From assembly GCF_000002865.3 (NCBI RefSeq), contig NW_001865050.1, positions 810,820 through 874,819 of the forward strand: 64,000 bases of DNA. The letters run 5' to 3'. Each line of letters starts with the position of its first letter. Position 1 is the stretch's first letter. The position numbers and the translations under genes were made by a program. Below the pieces are notes generated by a model. The model saw only the letters and a program-made list of their open reading frames with translations, was not told the origin of the DNA and searched no databases. Shown here one piece after another: positions 11,801 through 22,789 of this stretch. Source of the stretch: Monosiga brevicollis MX1 (Eukaryota > Opisthokonta > Choanoflagellata > Craspedida > Salpingoecidae).

Positions 11801-13135
11801 AGAAGGCCGTCAGACTGTAACCGACCGAGCCAAAAGGAAGTACCAACGGCAACACCACACGCCAAAGCAAAGACAGCTTGCCGAGTCATGGTGCTGTCGG
11901 CATCAGCCATCACTGCCGCACCATAAAATGATGCCCACGAAACACCCACGGCCACAGAAGAGAGAAGCACGCGAGACGCGGCCGCGGCTAGGTTAATGGT
12001 GCCCGTTCCGCCAAAAACATGGAGCTCGAGCTGCTCACATAGGTGGTGCAGCGCCGTGCTCCAGATGGGGAGAACGCCAAAGAGAAACATGGCAGGGCTG
12101 GCGAGAATGCACACAAGCACAAAGTCGCGCACTAGTCCAATCAGTTGAGGATCATGCACTGCGATACCATAAAAGTCACGGTCACTGAGCTGCCCGCCAG
12201 CATGTGCGTCCAAGATCAGGGCCGTTGAACTCAAGGCAATAAAGTAGAGAGGCCGGGAAAAGGCTGTTGATCGTTGCCCCACGGATGATGCGCTGGCATC
12301 GGGTTGCACGCTACGCAGTAAAGAGTACATGGCCGATGCTGCGACGCCAAAGAGAACCGTGCGGCCAAGGTCGTGATATAAGCGACCTAGCTCCAAGGAC
12401 AGGTAGACGACAGCAAGCACCAGCATGGGAATGATCACGATCATCCGACGCGATGTATACTTGTCAATGACCTGCTCAAGTGTCGCACGGCTCAAGCTAG
12501 CCGGCCCAATGGGCCTTCCAAACAGTCTAGGATGGTTTGTTGCTTTCGGTTGTGCAGGTGCTTCCACGCTTGGTGAGGCTTCGGGCGCGGTAGCTTCCAC
12601 GGCTTGAGCACTCGGTGGCAGTGTGGCAGCCAACTCTGGAGCGTCCTCTTCCGTTGGCACGGGTGTAATATCCTCAGCTGCCTCGCGGGCTGCGTCTAGT
12701 GCTTGAACAGGCATACGACTTGCAGAGTCAGCCTCCCAGGTCGTCAGATCGCCATCTAGAGACTCGGTGGCATCTGGAAGTCCGGGTTCCTGAGTTTGGG
12801 GCGAGGAAGTCGCCATCCAATCATTGTGCCGGCGTTCGACCCGGTTCAACGAGGCTGCCAACGACTCTGGGCGACGGCGGCGAACGTGTCGTCGTCGACG
12901 GCGACTGATAGTCAGCTCAGGTGTGTCCCCGTGAAAAGGTAGAACAACCTCCCGATTATCTACCGAGTTGCCATCACCGGCCATCGCGGTGGTGGATGTG
13001 GCGTCAGCTTCGGGCTCAATGTCTTGCGTTGAGGCACCACGTTGTGAAGCAGCGGCCGAATCCGCGTCATTTTGAAGGGTAGATCCCGAGGATATGTCCC
13101 CATCAAATGCCGTCGTGCCTGCAACAGTGTTCGAG
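8815..13135 (-). CDS. PCNX: Pecanex homologue, large 3' exon (transmembrane and conserved C-terminal domain)
   Basis: One exon of 4,321 bases that begins at the acceptor TTTGCAG (exon base 13135) and ends at the stop 8815-8817. It encodes roughly the last 1,440 residues of an about 2,363-residue protein; human PCNX1 is about the same length. After an acidic/Arg-rich stretch come many hydrophobic membrane segments, starting near a motif SLLRSVQPDASA and SRPLYF that match the pecanex family closely. The conserved cytosolic pecanex C-terminal domain follows (PIRFWEKDYRT, FVAFQIRGLEFAGTYCQ with RELEA, YNREFFIVS, RYRSYKLFK, SNDQPVGYPIFVSPI). Pecanex proteins are multi-pass ER/secretory membrane proteins linked to Notch signalling in flies; the molecular activity is not well defined. 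An ATG at 12984 lies inside this exon, but the frame stays open upstream to the splice site and joins the previous exon in phase, so I do not treat it as the start. Confidence 0.93.
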
Positions 13136-13486
13136 CTGCAAAGGTGCGATGCACATTACAATAAGGAAGCATGGCCAGGGCACGATGGCATGGGCTGTCT
13201 GAACTGCACCAGGAAGTGCCACAAGCAATACCCGGCATATCCATCGCCATAATGGTTCCCTACGTACCCAGCACGGGCCGACGAAGTGCCGGCAGCGAGC
13301 ATCTCCGATGGCTCGTGGGCGACAAAAGAATCATCGACAGGGGTTGCCTCACCCAGCCTGTGAGGTCACACACCGTGTCGCCATCAAGACGACGACAACG
13401 GCCGGGTTAGGAACAAGCTAACAAACAACAAGCAAACATGCAATAATGATGATAAAGCAAACGTGAGGTGCGCCAGAGGAGCTTAC

Positions 13487-13860
13487 TCTTGTGAGGAAGG
13501 TGCGGGAAACAGCTCGTGGAAATGGGCTTCAGACGTGCCGTGCTCAAGCAGACACGCTTTGCAGAGATCAAAGTCACACCCATTGCAACGATAACGTTCT
13601 TCTCCTTCCAGCTCACGCGAGCGCCGTCGACAGCCGTTGCAGATCCATCTTTGGAGCCGCAAGAAAATGCCACATCGGGATCGCGCCGAGGACCACGACA
13701 GGTTAGCATGCTCGCCGATGGTCAACAAGACAAGAATGCCATGTGGTTTGATGCAGAAAGTAGCATGTACCTGGAGTTGATGCTGCTGGCATCTACAAGA
13801 GGGTGCTCGTGCAGACTGACGAAGAAGCGTGGCTGCGGTTCGCGACGTAAGGAGCGCCGT
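13487..13860 (-). other. ZZ/DC1-like zinc finger encoded in pecanex exons
   Basis: Across exons 13860-13771 and 13648-13487 the frame reads a His-x-His-Pro-Leu lead (HEHPL), then WICNGC, and after an Arg/Glu-rich loop RYRCNGCDFDLCKACLLEH with HFHEL beyond. Spacing C-x2-C ... C-x2-C-x4-C-x2-C followed by His residues is that of ZZ and DC1 cross-brace fingers. It lies between the acidic region and the main membrane block. No metazoan pecanex that I know of carries one. Confidence 0.7.
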
Positions 13861-14054
13861 CTGTCAAGAAAACGCACGCTCATGAGATCAGGAGCGCAGA
13901 GCATCTCAAAGCAAAAGAGCCGCGGAGGACGAGTTGGCATTGAAGTGTTGGGAAGTCGGGACAATACACGCTCAGTTCCCATGGCCCAGAAACCAGAGCA
14001 AAGCAAAGCAGCACACGGCAATGACGCGATAAAGGCAGAAGCTCATGAAAAGGT

Positions 14055-14117
<63 letters not shown>

Positions 14118-17100
14118 AACATATGGGTTCAACCGTACATGGCTAATGTGACTCGCTCCACACTGCCGCTCAGCGACCCAGCAAGGTCGACGAGAGATTC
14201 CGCTCGGCTACGTGTTCCCCGCACGCTCCGCACTGAGCCACGCCGTGTGGTTGAACGGCGACGACGAACCGTGGCCACATCTGCTGAAGCGCTGCGTGCG
14301 TGCGGATCCTCAACTCGGCGGGCCCGTGGCACATCACTAGCGGTCCATACCTGTGACCCAGCGCTTTCAGCAGCAGCAGCAGTTAACGCTGTCGACAAAG
14401 CCATCGGGGAAGGAGCCGTGTGCACTGCAGTCGCATTGTCTTCCAAATCAGAGGGCTCCGGTGACATGTTCACAGGTGTGTAGACGCCGTCCATGATAAC
14501 AGGCGGTGCGACGGCAAAGTTGAGCTCACGACGCAAGCGTGAAGGCTCGCGAAAGGAGCGGCTTAGTCGTGGTTCTTCAGTCTGGCGACGCGATAAGACG
14601 GGTTGGCGTGCAGATCGGGTACGCCGCACACTTGGACTCGTGCTACCCGCTTCGCTGGCACCCGCCTTGGCTGGGCCCGTGATGGGGGGCACTGGAGCAG
14701 AACTTGGATCGGAAAGAGGGACATCTGTAAGAGTTGAGGCCGCAACCGACGGCTCGGCCGACGCAGTTTCGCCCTCAAGGGCAGCAATAGTGCGCTCCAA
14801 CTCATCATGATAGTCGGCATCCAAAAAAGGAGCGCCGCCTGGTGCGTGTGATCGCGCTGGCGCGCCTGGATGAGGCCCAGGGCCATGCAATAGTTCGTTG
14901 CTGCTCCAAGATGTAGAGCTCCCATCACTGTCATCGTCATCGTTGCTGGACAGATCAAAATCCGAGTCCTCATCTGCAGCCCTTGACGCGATGGTTGTTG
15001 GTGCTGGAATGTCCGCAACGTCCTCTCGGGAGCCGTAAATGTCCTCGGCAGTTGAAGGGTTTACAAACATGGCTGCACGCTCAGTTGCTGGGCCATCCTC
15101 GCCATCCTCGCCATTAGCTTCGTTCTCGTCATCGCCAGCATCGCGGCGTGTACGTTGCCAACCTGCCAGGTGTGGTCGAGGCGGTCGGCGTGGAGGAACG
15201 GCACGATTTTCGGCTTCGACAAGCGTCTGCAGGTTGCGAATGACCTCAATGCATGCTCCAACGTTGAAACGTGTTCCGTGAGTGATTTGCGATTGGATCT
15301 GCAGGGTAACAGGTAAGCGAGTCGAGTGAGGCCGGCAACTGGTGCCAAGAAAAGGTCAAAGCGCGGAACAGAAGCCGTTTCGGAGAAGAATACAAACAAA
15401 CAATGTCATGACCCAATGTCCAGTGCATCAAGCTGCTTACCCTTTCGACGGTCTCTGTTACATTGAGGTACAGTTGGCGCGGATCAACCAACTCGTTGCG
15501 GCGCAACCTGCCGAATTTGAAGTTCAGACATGAACACGCAATCGGTTTTTCGTGAGCACAATGGGCAGGTGACAAACTCGAAAGGAGCAGGAAACGAAAC
15601 AAAGCAAAACATTCCTGACCCCGCCCCCCTTATCGCACACGCGCACTTTTCCCTAGCTAGCCGCTTTCATGCCATGGGACTGCACACTCGAGGCGCGTAC
15701 AAGGTCAAAGCTCGGCTCAAAAGATCATCCAGTGCTTCAAAGTCCATGGCCATGGCTTCAAAAGCCGGATCCTCAGCTGCAAATCAGATATCGATTCGTC
15801 AATGCAACTGGGGGTATGTGACAAAGAACGAATGCAAGCGTGCAGAGGCGTTGCTGGGGGTGTGCACGGACCCTGGAGCAGGCGGAAGGTGCTGGCATTT
15901 TGCCGATATATGGTCCGAGCTCGCTCGCAAGCCGCAATGAGATGGTTGATGCAGGCACCACGGTAGAACTGCCATTGACATGTTAGCATGAGCACTGTAG
16001 GCACGAGTGCACCGTTCGATTGGATGGCACGGGGGACGTACAATTGCAGCATCGTGCGCTGGCATGTCTGCCGCCACGTTCAAGGTGGCAAGATCCATGG
16101 ATCCTAGACACCAAGAAGAGACCACGGTCAGCACGGAGGATGTGGCAAACCTTGTCGAGCCACCATGTGGTGCAGGGTTTGCCCGCCTACTTACGGCCCA
16201 TGTAGTCTTGAAATCGACGTGCAAGCTCGGCATTGGAGCTCGCATTCTGCAGAAACTGCCCAATCCGGCCTGGAACCATATATTGATGTCGAAGGCTGGG
16301 GCGTGCTGGAAGAGGTGGGGGCGCGTCATCCTGGCTTTGTGGGTCTATTGCCGCCGGCTCAGGCGGCGACGGCCGCGGCATCGTCTCAGGACGCCCGAGA
16401 TTATCCAGCTAACATTCAAATGCTCATGAGTTCTTGGGCAAAGCCTTTTTCTTATCCCCATGAGCAAGTGACAAGGGCGCAGGTCGGTCAAGCCAATGAA
16501 AGTACGAAACAGTACCAAAGGATCAGTGTTGAGAAGCGGTCTGAGCGTTATGCTCTCATTGCGCAAGGCCGTGGCCAACACATGCCTGAGCCTAACGGTG
16601 AGGTACAAACATGCGTAGTGATGAGGTGACGGCAGCTACAGTGGTGCCACGGATCTAGCAGGGCTGAGCTTCAAGACTTGCGTGCGACAGTCGACGCCGC
16701 CGACATGATATTGCTGAAACCTCAAGTGTACAATGACGTGGGTACAGCGATCATTCTCCAGTCTACGTCAAGTTAGGTGGGTCAGGCAAGGGGTATCAAT
16801 GCCAGCATGTATGTTGCTGGGCTTGCACTAAAGGCGGTGTGCCGAGCTCGGCCAAAGTCAAATCAACGGGTGACGAGATTGGTTGCCAAGCGCCAAAAAT
16901 CGCCATACTTGATGGAGAGGACGTCGTCGGGATGAACTTCACTGGAACGAAATGCAAACCAGCCTGGTCCAGGTTTGGCGCGCAAAAGACGCTCCATGTG
17001 GCGTCGGCCCATCGCACCGAGCTTCCAGCTGCCAAAAAGATGTTTGGCACGATTGAAATGAGCAAGAGACGTGACAGAGAAGCGTTGCATTGCCTCGGCG

Positions 17101-18084
17101 AACGAACGTGCGATGGGGCTTGTCTTGGACAACAAAGAGTGCGCGACAGCTTTGAGTACGTACAGCTCTTCATCGCGGCCTGGAATCGTGGTTTTTAGGA
17201 ACAGGCCATTGGTCATGTTGTTGAGCCGGACAGTCAGCGTTTGATCTTCCTTGTCGAAAACGGGATCCAACTCCAGGTGTGGAATTAAATCCAAAGCTGG
17301 GGCCAAGGTGATGGGGAGGGATTGTGCGGAACTGCTCAGAGGGGAAGCCTCTTGCTCATGGTCAGCCTCATCTAGAATCTACAAGGGGCATCAACGGGAG
17401 GGGGGGGGGGGGGGGGGAANNNNNNNNNNNNNNNNNNNNNNNNNNNNNNNNNNNNNNNNNNNNNNNNNNNNNNNNNNNNNNNNNNNNNNNNNNNNNNNNN
17501 NNNNNNNNNNNNNNNNNNNNNNNNNNNNNNNNNNNNNNNNNNNNNNNNNNNNNNNNNNNNTGGGGGGGGGGAGGGAGGTGGTAGTGGCGTGAGATGGGGA
17601 AGCGTACGAAAAGACAAGGGAAGCATGGGCATGAAGTGCAGGCCATAGCTGTAAACGCAAGGATCTGGCTAACAAATACTCAAAGTCGGGCCTCGGCTGC
17701 TTCAAGAACATGTCAAGCAAGCGACACACCTGGTGAAGACGATAGGAGATGAGATGCGCGGCGGCAAAGGCCAACGCAAAAGCAATGGCGGTCGCGCATT
17801 TGGCGACGACCGACACCCGTCCGTCATAAACCTGCATAGCAATGGAGATTGGGTTGAGAGAATGTGCATGTCGAGGGTGACGGTCAGCGGTGGAAGCTGT
17901 GTCAATCGCGGGCCAGCTCACGAACCAAAGCGAGGGCAAGGGGAATGCAGCAGAGGGCGATCCAAGTGTAGACGTGCAGAACGTTGATAAAGCGATGGGC
18001 CGAGCGCTCGAGGCGTAAGCCACCAAACAAAGATGGCCAAAAGCCTTGGGAGAAGAAAACGGCGACTTCGTCGCCATCTGCCAT
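13487..18084 (-). CDS. PCNX: Pecanex homologue, 5' exons (N-terminal membrane segments, SH2-like region, acidic region, zinc finger)
   Basis: Twelve exons that join in phase to the large exon: 18084-17926, 17831-17730, 17378-16909, 16762-16651, 16408-16195, 16103-16042, 15968-15872, 15776-15701, 15507-15441, 15298-14139, 13860-13771, 13648-13487. The start ATG at 18084 opens the pecanex N-terminal signature (QGFWPSLFGGLRLERSAHRF, then INVLHVYTW and two hydrophobic helices, ending YRLHQ), which aligns with the human QGVWxxLxGG...YRLH start. Then follow a STAT-like linker/SH2 region, a Pro-rich segment, a helical region with two GACI motifs, an acidic Ser/Asp-rich region (around 14900-15000) and a ZZ/DC1-like zinc finger. 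Every splice join keeps frame, and donors are mostly GTACGN, GTAAGN or GTGTGT; GTTCGT (17925), GTCCGT (15871), GTATGG (16908) and GTGGCA (16650) are weaker. The second intron contains the assembly gap. The alternative is a separate gene between pecanex exons; phase continuity argues against it. Confidence 0.75.
14056..14114. repeat. (CA)n microsatellite in pecanex intron
   Basis: Uninterrupted CA tract of about 59 bases just inside the intron that follows the donor at 14138 (minus-strand gene). Confidence 0.95.
16651..17105 (-). other. SH2-like domain with STAT-type linker inside the pecanex gene
   Basis: Split by the 16763-16908 intron. A helix (around SFAEAMQRF) precedes a Trp (17027) and the pattern WKLGAMGRR, then LLRAKPGPGWFAFRSSE, the SH2 beta-B strand with its phosphotyrosine-binding Arg (codon at 16949-16947) in FAFR where the family has FLVR or FLLR. 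After the intron THVIVHLRF and YHVGG fit beta-D and beta-F. The helix plus W-x-x-G-x-x-G lead-in is the STAT linker/SH2 style. Seen: spacing, Arg, hydrophobic pattern. Inferred: SH2 fold. Confidence 0.6.
17400..17571. other. Assembly gap (Ns 17420-17560) flanked by poly-G
   Basis: 141 unknown bases flanked on both sides by G homopolymer runs (C on the minus strand). It lies in the second intron of the pecanex gene, between the donor at 17729 and the acceptor before 17378, so coding sequence is probably unaffected. A sequencing stop at a long G/C homopolymer is the likely cause. Confidence 0.95.
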
Positions 18085-18971
18085 GGCGATGGTTCGCGCA
18101 GCTCAAGGTCTCGACACGAGTGAAGGCTGACACGTCAGTCAATGCTGAGACGCCCCGGACAGGGCGACGCGGCTCAGCGCGGGTGGCTCTGTTTCCCCGT
18201 GCACATGATCTGCATTGGAAACGGCAGGCTGCTCAGCTGGCTTGATGGGCTTGCTACTGGTGCGACCAAGTATACGCGGTGCGACACGGCGCTGCTATCA
18301 GAGAGGACAAACAGGCTGTGTGCTGGTGGAAGGCTCAGCTTTGTGCTTGCAAGGGCAGCAATGCGCGAAGCAAGTCGTGCCGGATATTGGCCCCGTCTGC
18401 TTGTCAATGCATGCAAACAGAACACCGATATCAGCATTTTGTGAGCGAGCAAAGGAATAAGCCAGGTACGGTCCCGCGCCGCGCTGCGCAGGCAACAGCA
18501 GGTTGCAGTCGCATCATCAAAAGGCCAACGTCACAAAGTCACGTCGTCTGTGCCCCCTTGGCCCCCGATTGACCTCGACAGCGGCTTTCCTTCCGTCCCT
18601 TCTCGTCCAGCACCAAGCTGCACCACGCCCTCGTCGCTGCTCACCGGACAGCACCCCCAAATGCCCATCAACGGCCAGACTTGACCCTCTCCAACCACGT
18701 TCCAGTGACCGTGGGCGCTGCCCTTTCATTCCATTCTGCGGTCACGACTCACCTCTTGCCCAAATTTGGCTTGAACAGAACAACATGCAGCATATATCGT
18801 AGATAATGACGATGTCTACGGGCGAGCAAAGCAACAACAAGCTGAAACAAATGAGAAGAAGATGTAGTCCAATATAGGGTTTGTGAAGACACCAACAGCT
18901 GGTATGGGTATTGTCAGATAATATTGTCAGATTACGACTGTCGCATAACGACATCCCACCCACCAGCCGTG
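18085..18971. other. Divergent spacer between pecanex (-) and methionine aminopeptidase (+)
   Basis: About 890 bases that should hold both promoters and 5' untranslated regions. Open frames here have no recognisable motif. The only structured feature I see is the ATTGTCAGA doublet close to the aminopeptidase start. Confidence 0.4.
18909..18932 (+). promoter_or_regulatory. ATTGTCAGA doublet, candidate promoter element
   Basis: Two copies of ATTGTCAGA (18910-18918, 18923-18931), 40 bases upstream of the methionine aminopeptidase ATG. The same word recurs in doublets at 37788-37812 and 41972-41993, the latter just 17 bases before another start codon. Function is inferred only from position. Confidence 0.3.
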
Positions 18972-20454
18972 ATGGCGGCAGTGTGGAACCGGAGCGGTCG
19001 GGCGGCTTTGGCAGCGCGGTGCAGGGGCGGGGTGTGGTTGGGCTTGAGCGCGGTGTGCGCTGGACTGGCGCGGAGGGAAATGCGAACGAGCGAGGTGCTG
19101 CGGCGTGGGGGTATCTCAACTTTGTTTCAGCGGCGACGCCAAACGCCTCACAACCTGCCTTATCAGCTGGTTACCAAGGCGCACGCACCGGGGGACGGCG
19201 ATATCTTGGCAGTGCCGGAGCACATAGCTCGTCCGCCCTACATTGTCGACCCAAACGTGGCCCTACCGGACGTGTTTCACGATGACGTGCCCATCTTACC
19301 AGCGGCGGATCGCCCGGCACTGCGGGCCGCGGGGCGCCTCGCAGGCCAGACGATGGCGCATGCGTGTGCCTTGGCCGTGCCGGGCTGTAGCACGGCTGAG
19401 CTCAATGCGCAGGTGCACGCCTTCATCGTGGGACACGATGCCTATCCATCCACCGTCAACTACATGGCCTTCCCAGCGGCCACTTGCACAAGCGTTAACA
19501 ACTGCATCGTGCACGGCATTCCTGCACACAACGTCGTCCTACAGGAGGGCGACCTTATCAGCATTGACATTACCGTCTACTTTCAGGGCCACCATGGTAC
19601 GAACGGGCCTGGCTCAACACGTCAGCCCCGCCCCACCCATGCCGCCTCAGCTTGCCGCGCCACTGTCCTTCTTTATTCTCTCAGTTGATTGCACCCCTTC
19701 AGAAAAATAAAAAGAACTCACTTTTGACGTGCGGTGCACGCTGTAGGCGATCTGTGTCGAACGGTCCTCGTGGGGGCTGCGCAGGATGATGTGGCTCCTC
19801 GCTTAGTACAAACGGCCCGAGAAGCCTGCGAAGCTGGCATCGCTGCTTGTGGTCCAGGTCAAGAGTACGTACTGCCACCCTCATCAAAGTAGAACCCCCC
19901 GCTCCGCGTGTCACCCATACCTTGACTGTGCCCTTATCCCTCGGGCCGACGCCAACGTAGGTATTCGGACATTGCGCGTGCCATTGAGACCCATGTCGAG
20001 AAACAAGGCTTCTTTGTAAGCCCGTACTTTACAGGCCACGGTATCGGCAAGCACTTTCATCAAGCCCCTGGTGTAAGATTTCTGGTCGCCATGTACAAAG
20101 GCACCTGACTTGCGTCTCGGCCTCTCAGCACCCTACCCTTCGCCCAACACTTGATAGATCCACCATGAGACACAAGTTGACTCGGCTAGCGACCTCCGCA
20201 TGCTGCCCGGCCACGTTTTCACGATTGAGCCCATCATTCACGAGACGTCAAACGTTGAGTTTGAGATTCTTTCGGATAATTGGACTGCCCTTACGATGGA
20301 CGGCAGTCGCACGTCCCAATTCGAGCAAACCATCATGATAACCGAAACGGTAGGCAAGGGTCCTATCGCGATGGCGATGGCAGCAACGCAAGCGCTGGTT
20401 GATGTAGCACGCTTGAATCTCATGTCGCGCCCTGCGTCCATCGGCATGTCTTAG
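18972..20454 (+). CDS. METAP1D: Type I methionine aminopeptidase, mitochondrial type (MAP1D-like)
   Basis: Removes the initiator methionine; dinuclear metal enzyme. The ATG at 18972 opens an Arg/Ala-rich, acid-free N-terminus (MAAVWNRSGRAALAARC...) typical of a mitochondrial presequence, about 55-60 residues. The catalytic domain has all expected ligands and the substrate His: NNCIVHGIP (His), SIDITVYFQGHHGDLCRTV (two Asp, the second reached across an intron), GHGIGKHFHQAPG (His), FTIEPI (Glu) and SQFEQTIMIT (Glu). Exons: 18972-about 19597, about 19746-19859, about 19961-20070 and a last exon from about 20158 to the stop at 20452-20454; GT-AG introns. No zinc-finger N-domain, which separates it from cytosolic MetAP1. 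The ATTGTCAGA doublet lies 40 bases upstream and an AATAAA follows the stop by 26 bases. Identification is secure; targeting is inferred. Confidence 0.93.
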
Positions 20455-20794
20455 GGCGTCGAAGTGTTGACCGCTTTTGAATAAATACCAAGAACGGCCG
20501 GTGGTTTCTTTGAAGCGCCCTGTTGATTTTTTCTTATTCCAAAGCCACTGCTCGTGTGTTTGACCAAACCCGACATGTAACCAAATACGGCTGGCATTTG
20601 TGTATTGACCTTGGTGCGAGTCGCGGCAACCGTGCACGGGCAATGGACAGCAATTTTTCACGTCTATTCTTGATCACTCGTGGAACCTTATGCGATTGAT
20701 CGCTGCTACGTATGGCAGTTTTGGTGGCTCACACGCGTGATGGCCAGGGTGGAAAGTGTTTCCCCACGCAATGCCAACTCAATGGAGGCAGGCT
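20455..20794. other. Convergent 3' spacer
   Basis: About 340 bases between the stop codons of the aminopeptidase (+) and N-acetylneuraminate lyase (-). Apart from the poly(A) hexamer I see nothing in it. Confidence 0.4.
20480..20485 (+). terminator. Candidate poly(A) signal of methionine aminopeptidase gene
   Basis: AATAAA 26 bases after the stop codon on the plus strand. Confidence 0.45.
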
Positions 20795-22789
20795 TTACAT
20801 AGCAGGCGGAACCTGATCGAAAAAGCCTACGGCTTGGAGGTCCGCTTGCAACGCAGGCCAGTTGGACTCATCAAAGTTGGTTGCAGGCAGGCGGCACGGT
20901 CCAAGATCAACGTTGGCAATGCGACGGTAGACGGCACGCTCCGCAGAGCCACCGCCATACTTGCTAAAGACCGCCATGGCCTGGGTATCACGACGGCCAG
21001 TTAGTCAAGGATGTGAAGGCAACTTGGCCCTCAGTCAGGAGGGACACGGGGCGATACAACCACAGCGTACCGAATATTTCCAGGCTTGTTCCGTCTGAGC
21101 CGCCGTGATGTTGCCCCTGAGCGAGTGAATCCATACGATTGCAATGGCCCAAAGCGTGAGACGTTTGCAAACAGCAGGCCAGGCCGCCCAGCTTGGAGTT
21201 GTCAATCATGTCTGGGTTGGCTCATGCCCCAGAGGCATTTTCGTTTCGTACCGAACAAAGTGCTGGTGCATGCGGAGATAGGTAGGTGCGAAAAAGTCTT
21301 CAGCCAGGACGGTGCCACGGCCAATGCCTGTGGGACAGCAGCCACACCATCGTTCATGTGAGAGGAGTCCGAGCTGCTGAACACAGGGAGGCCGAGAGAA
21401 ATCAATGTGCGATTATGAGGCGGTGAGAACGGGACATACCCAGGCCAAAGGACTGCAGCTTGGGCTCGGGGGCAAACATGAGGACGTGGGAGTTGTTGTA
21501 GCTCTGGACAATGTTGTACCAGTCCAGGGTATCGCTGTCGACGTACTTGATGCCAAGAAGAGCCTGTGGTGGTCATTTGAAGCAGATGATGAGCAAGCAT
21601 GGATGACAGGCAGCATACAAACAGTCTTTGTCAAGGGAGAGTTGCGATGCGATGCAACGCACTGGCAAGCTTTGCTCGGCTTGGGAAATGAGATCCTGCA
21701 TCTTAACGCTGTAGCCGGTTGATCCAGGAATGTGATAGCTAAGGAAGAAGACAGTCGGTCAGTCAGTCAGTCGGTCAGTCAGTCAGTCAAACCGGTGGGT
21801 GGCAACCATCTTGCCTTCTGAAGGCACTCTTTTGTGGATCAAGAGAGCACCCCAACATTGTCAAGGCGCGGGCGCAGGCAGCTACTGACTAGTAGAGGGG
21901 AAGGGGATAGGCAGCCTCGACGATGGGCTTGAAGAATTCAATCAGTTCCGAGATGGAGCCCGGGTTCTGGTAGTAGGGGGGAACAGAGGCCACGGCATCG
22001 GCACCCACGGAGAGCGCATGCTTGGCCATGGTCACGGCATCGGCAAGTACGGTCGTGCCCACGTGGGCAATCACGTAAAGGCCATAAGGCTTGGCAGCCT
22101 CGACCCAAGCCTCATTGATTTTCTTCAAGCAGAGCGACCATATCATTCATGATGAGGCCACACGCAACTTTGGCACGTGTCAGATTTTGGCCCAGCAAAA
22201 CGTACCATGCGCTCTTCGACGGTGAGCGTGTAGAACTGCCCCATGCCACCACAGGTCCAGATGACCGTGACGCCGTATTCGGAAGCACGCTTGGCCAAGG
22301 AAGGGATCGCCGAGATGTTCAACGACCTAGATGCCCGGGGAAAACAATCGGGTTTCCATGTCAGGCTATGAATCACGACATCGGAGATGGAAAAAAAAGA
22401 AAAAAACAAACAAACAAACATGCAAGTCGGAGAAAATACAGCAGGCGTTATTGGTCTAACCAGGAACCGTCATCCAAAAAAGGGGTGAGGGGAGCATGAA
22501 GCACAGCCATGGGGGGCACTTGATTCAAAGCCTGTGCACGCCACGTCGAGTTCCAACGTTCCTGCACGCGCACCTGCAACAACGCGGCATCGAGTTTTAC
22601 CTTGTCAGCACCAAACTTCCCCAGCAAACACCCCTCATTGCTGCATTGCACCTTCACCCACACCCCTTTACCACTCCGCAAAGTGATCTGGGAACATGAT
22701 CTCACCTGCACAACATCCGCTTGTGCCCCGGCGACCAAGCCGACCAGGGCCAACGCAAGGCAAGCAGCGATGGCGGTGTGACTCATCAT
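20795..22789 (-). CDS. NPL: N-acetylneuraminate lyase (NPL) with N-terminal signal peptide
   Basis: Class I aldolase of the DHDPS/NAL family that splits sialic acid to N-acetylmannosamine and pyruvate. Exon 1 from the ATG at 22789 (a second ATG follows at 22786) encodes a signal peptide, AIAACLALALVGLVAGAQA. The next exons carry PPMAVLHAPLTPF, then GGMGQFYTLTVEER (the family's GTTGE region, altered here), then GADAVASVPPYYQNPGS. A splice join gives LPLYYYHIPGSTGY, matching human NPL YYYHIPALTG with the catalytic Tyr. The Schiff-base Lys is in LLGIKYVDSDTLDW (human GLKFSDTDLLDF). The last exon (about 20977-20797) has SKYGGGSAERAVYR and LGPCRLPATNFDE, the usual C-terminus. Human NPL is cytosolic, so a secretory or vacuolar form is notable. 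Some exon edges in the middle are approximate. Confidence 0.88.
21757..21790. repeat. (GTCA)n short tandem repeat in NPL intron
   Basis: About eight copies of GTCA/GGTCA, with one GGTC variant, lying in the intron immediately 5' on the plus strand to the YHIPGSTG exon. Confidence 0.85.

Noticed and set aside
12982-12984. ATG at 12984 as the pecanex start
   Set aside because: The frame is open upstream to an acceptor at 13136 and joins an upstream exon in phase, and a pecanex N-terminus lies at 18084.
16863-16908. Stop codon after SIKYGDFWRLATNLVTR as the end of a separate gene
   Set aside because: Using the GTATGG donor at 16908 removes the stop, and the join continues an SH2-like strand pattern in phase.
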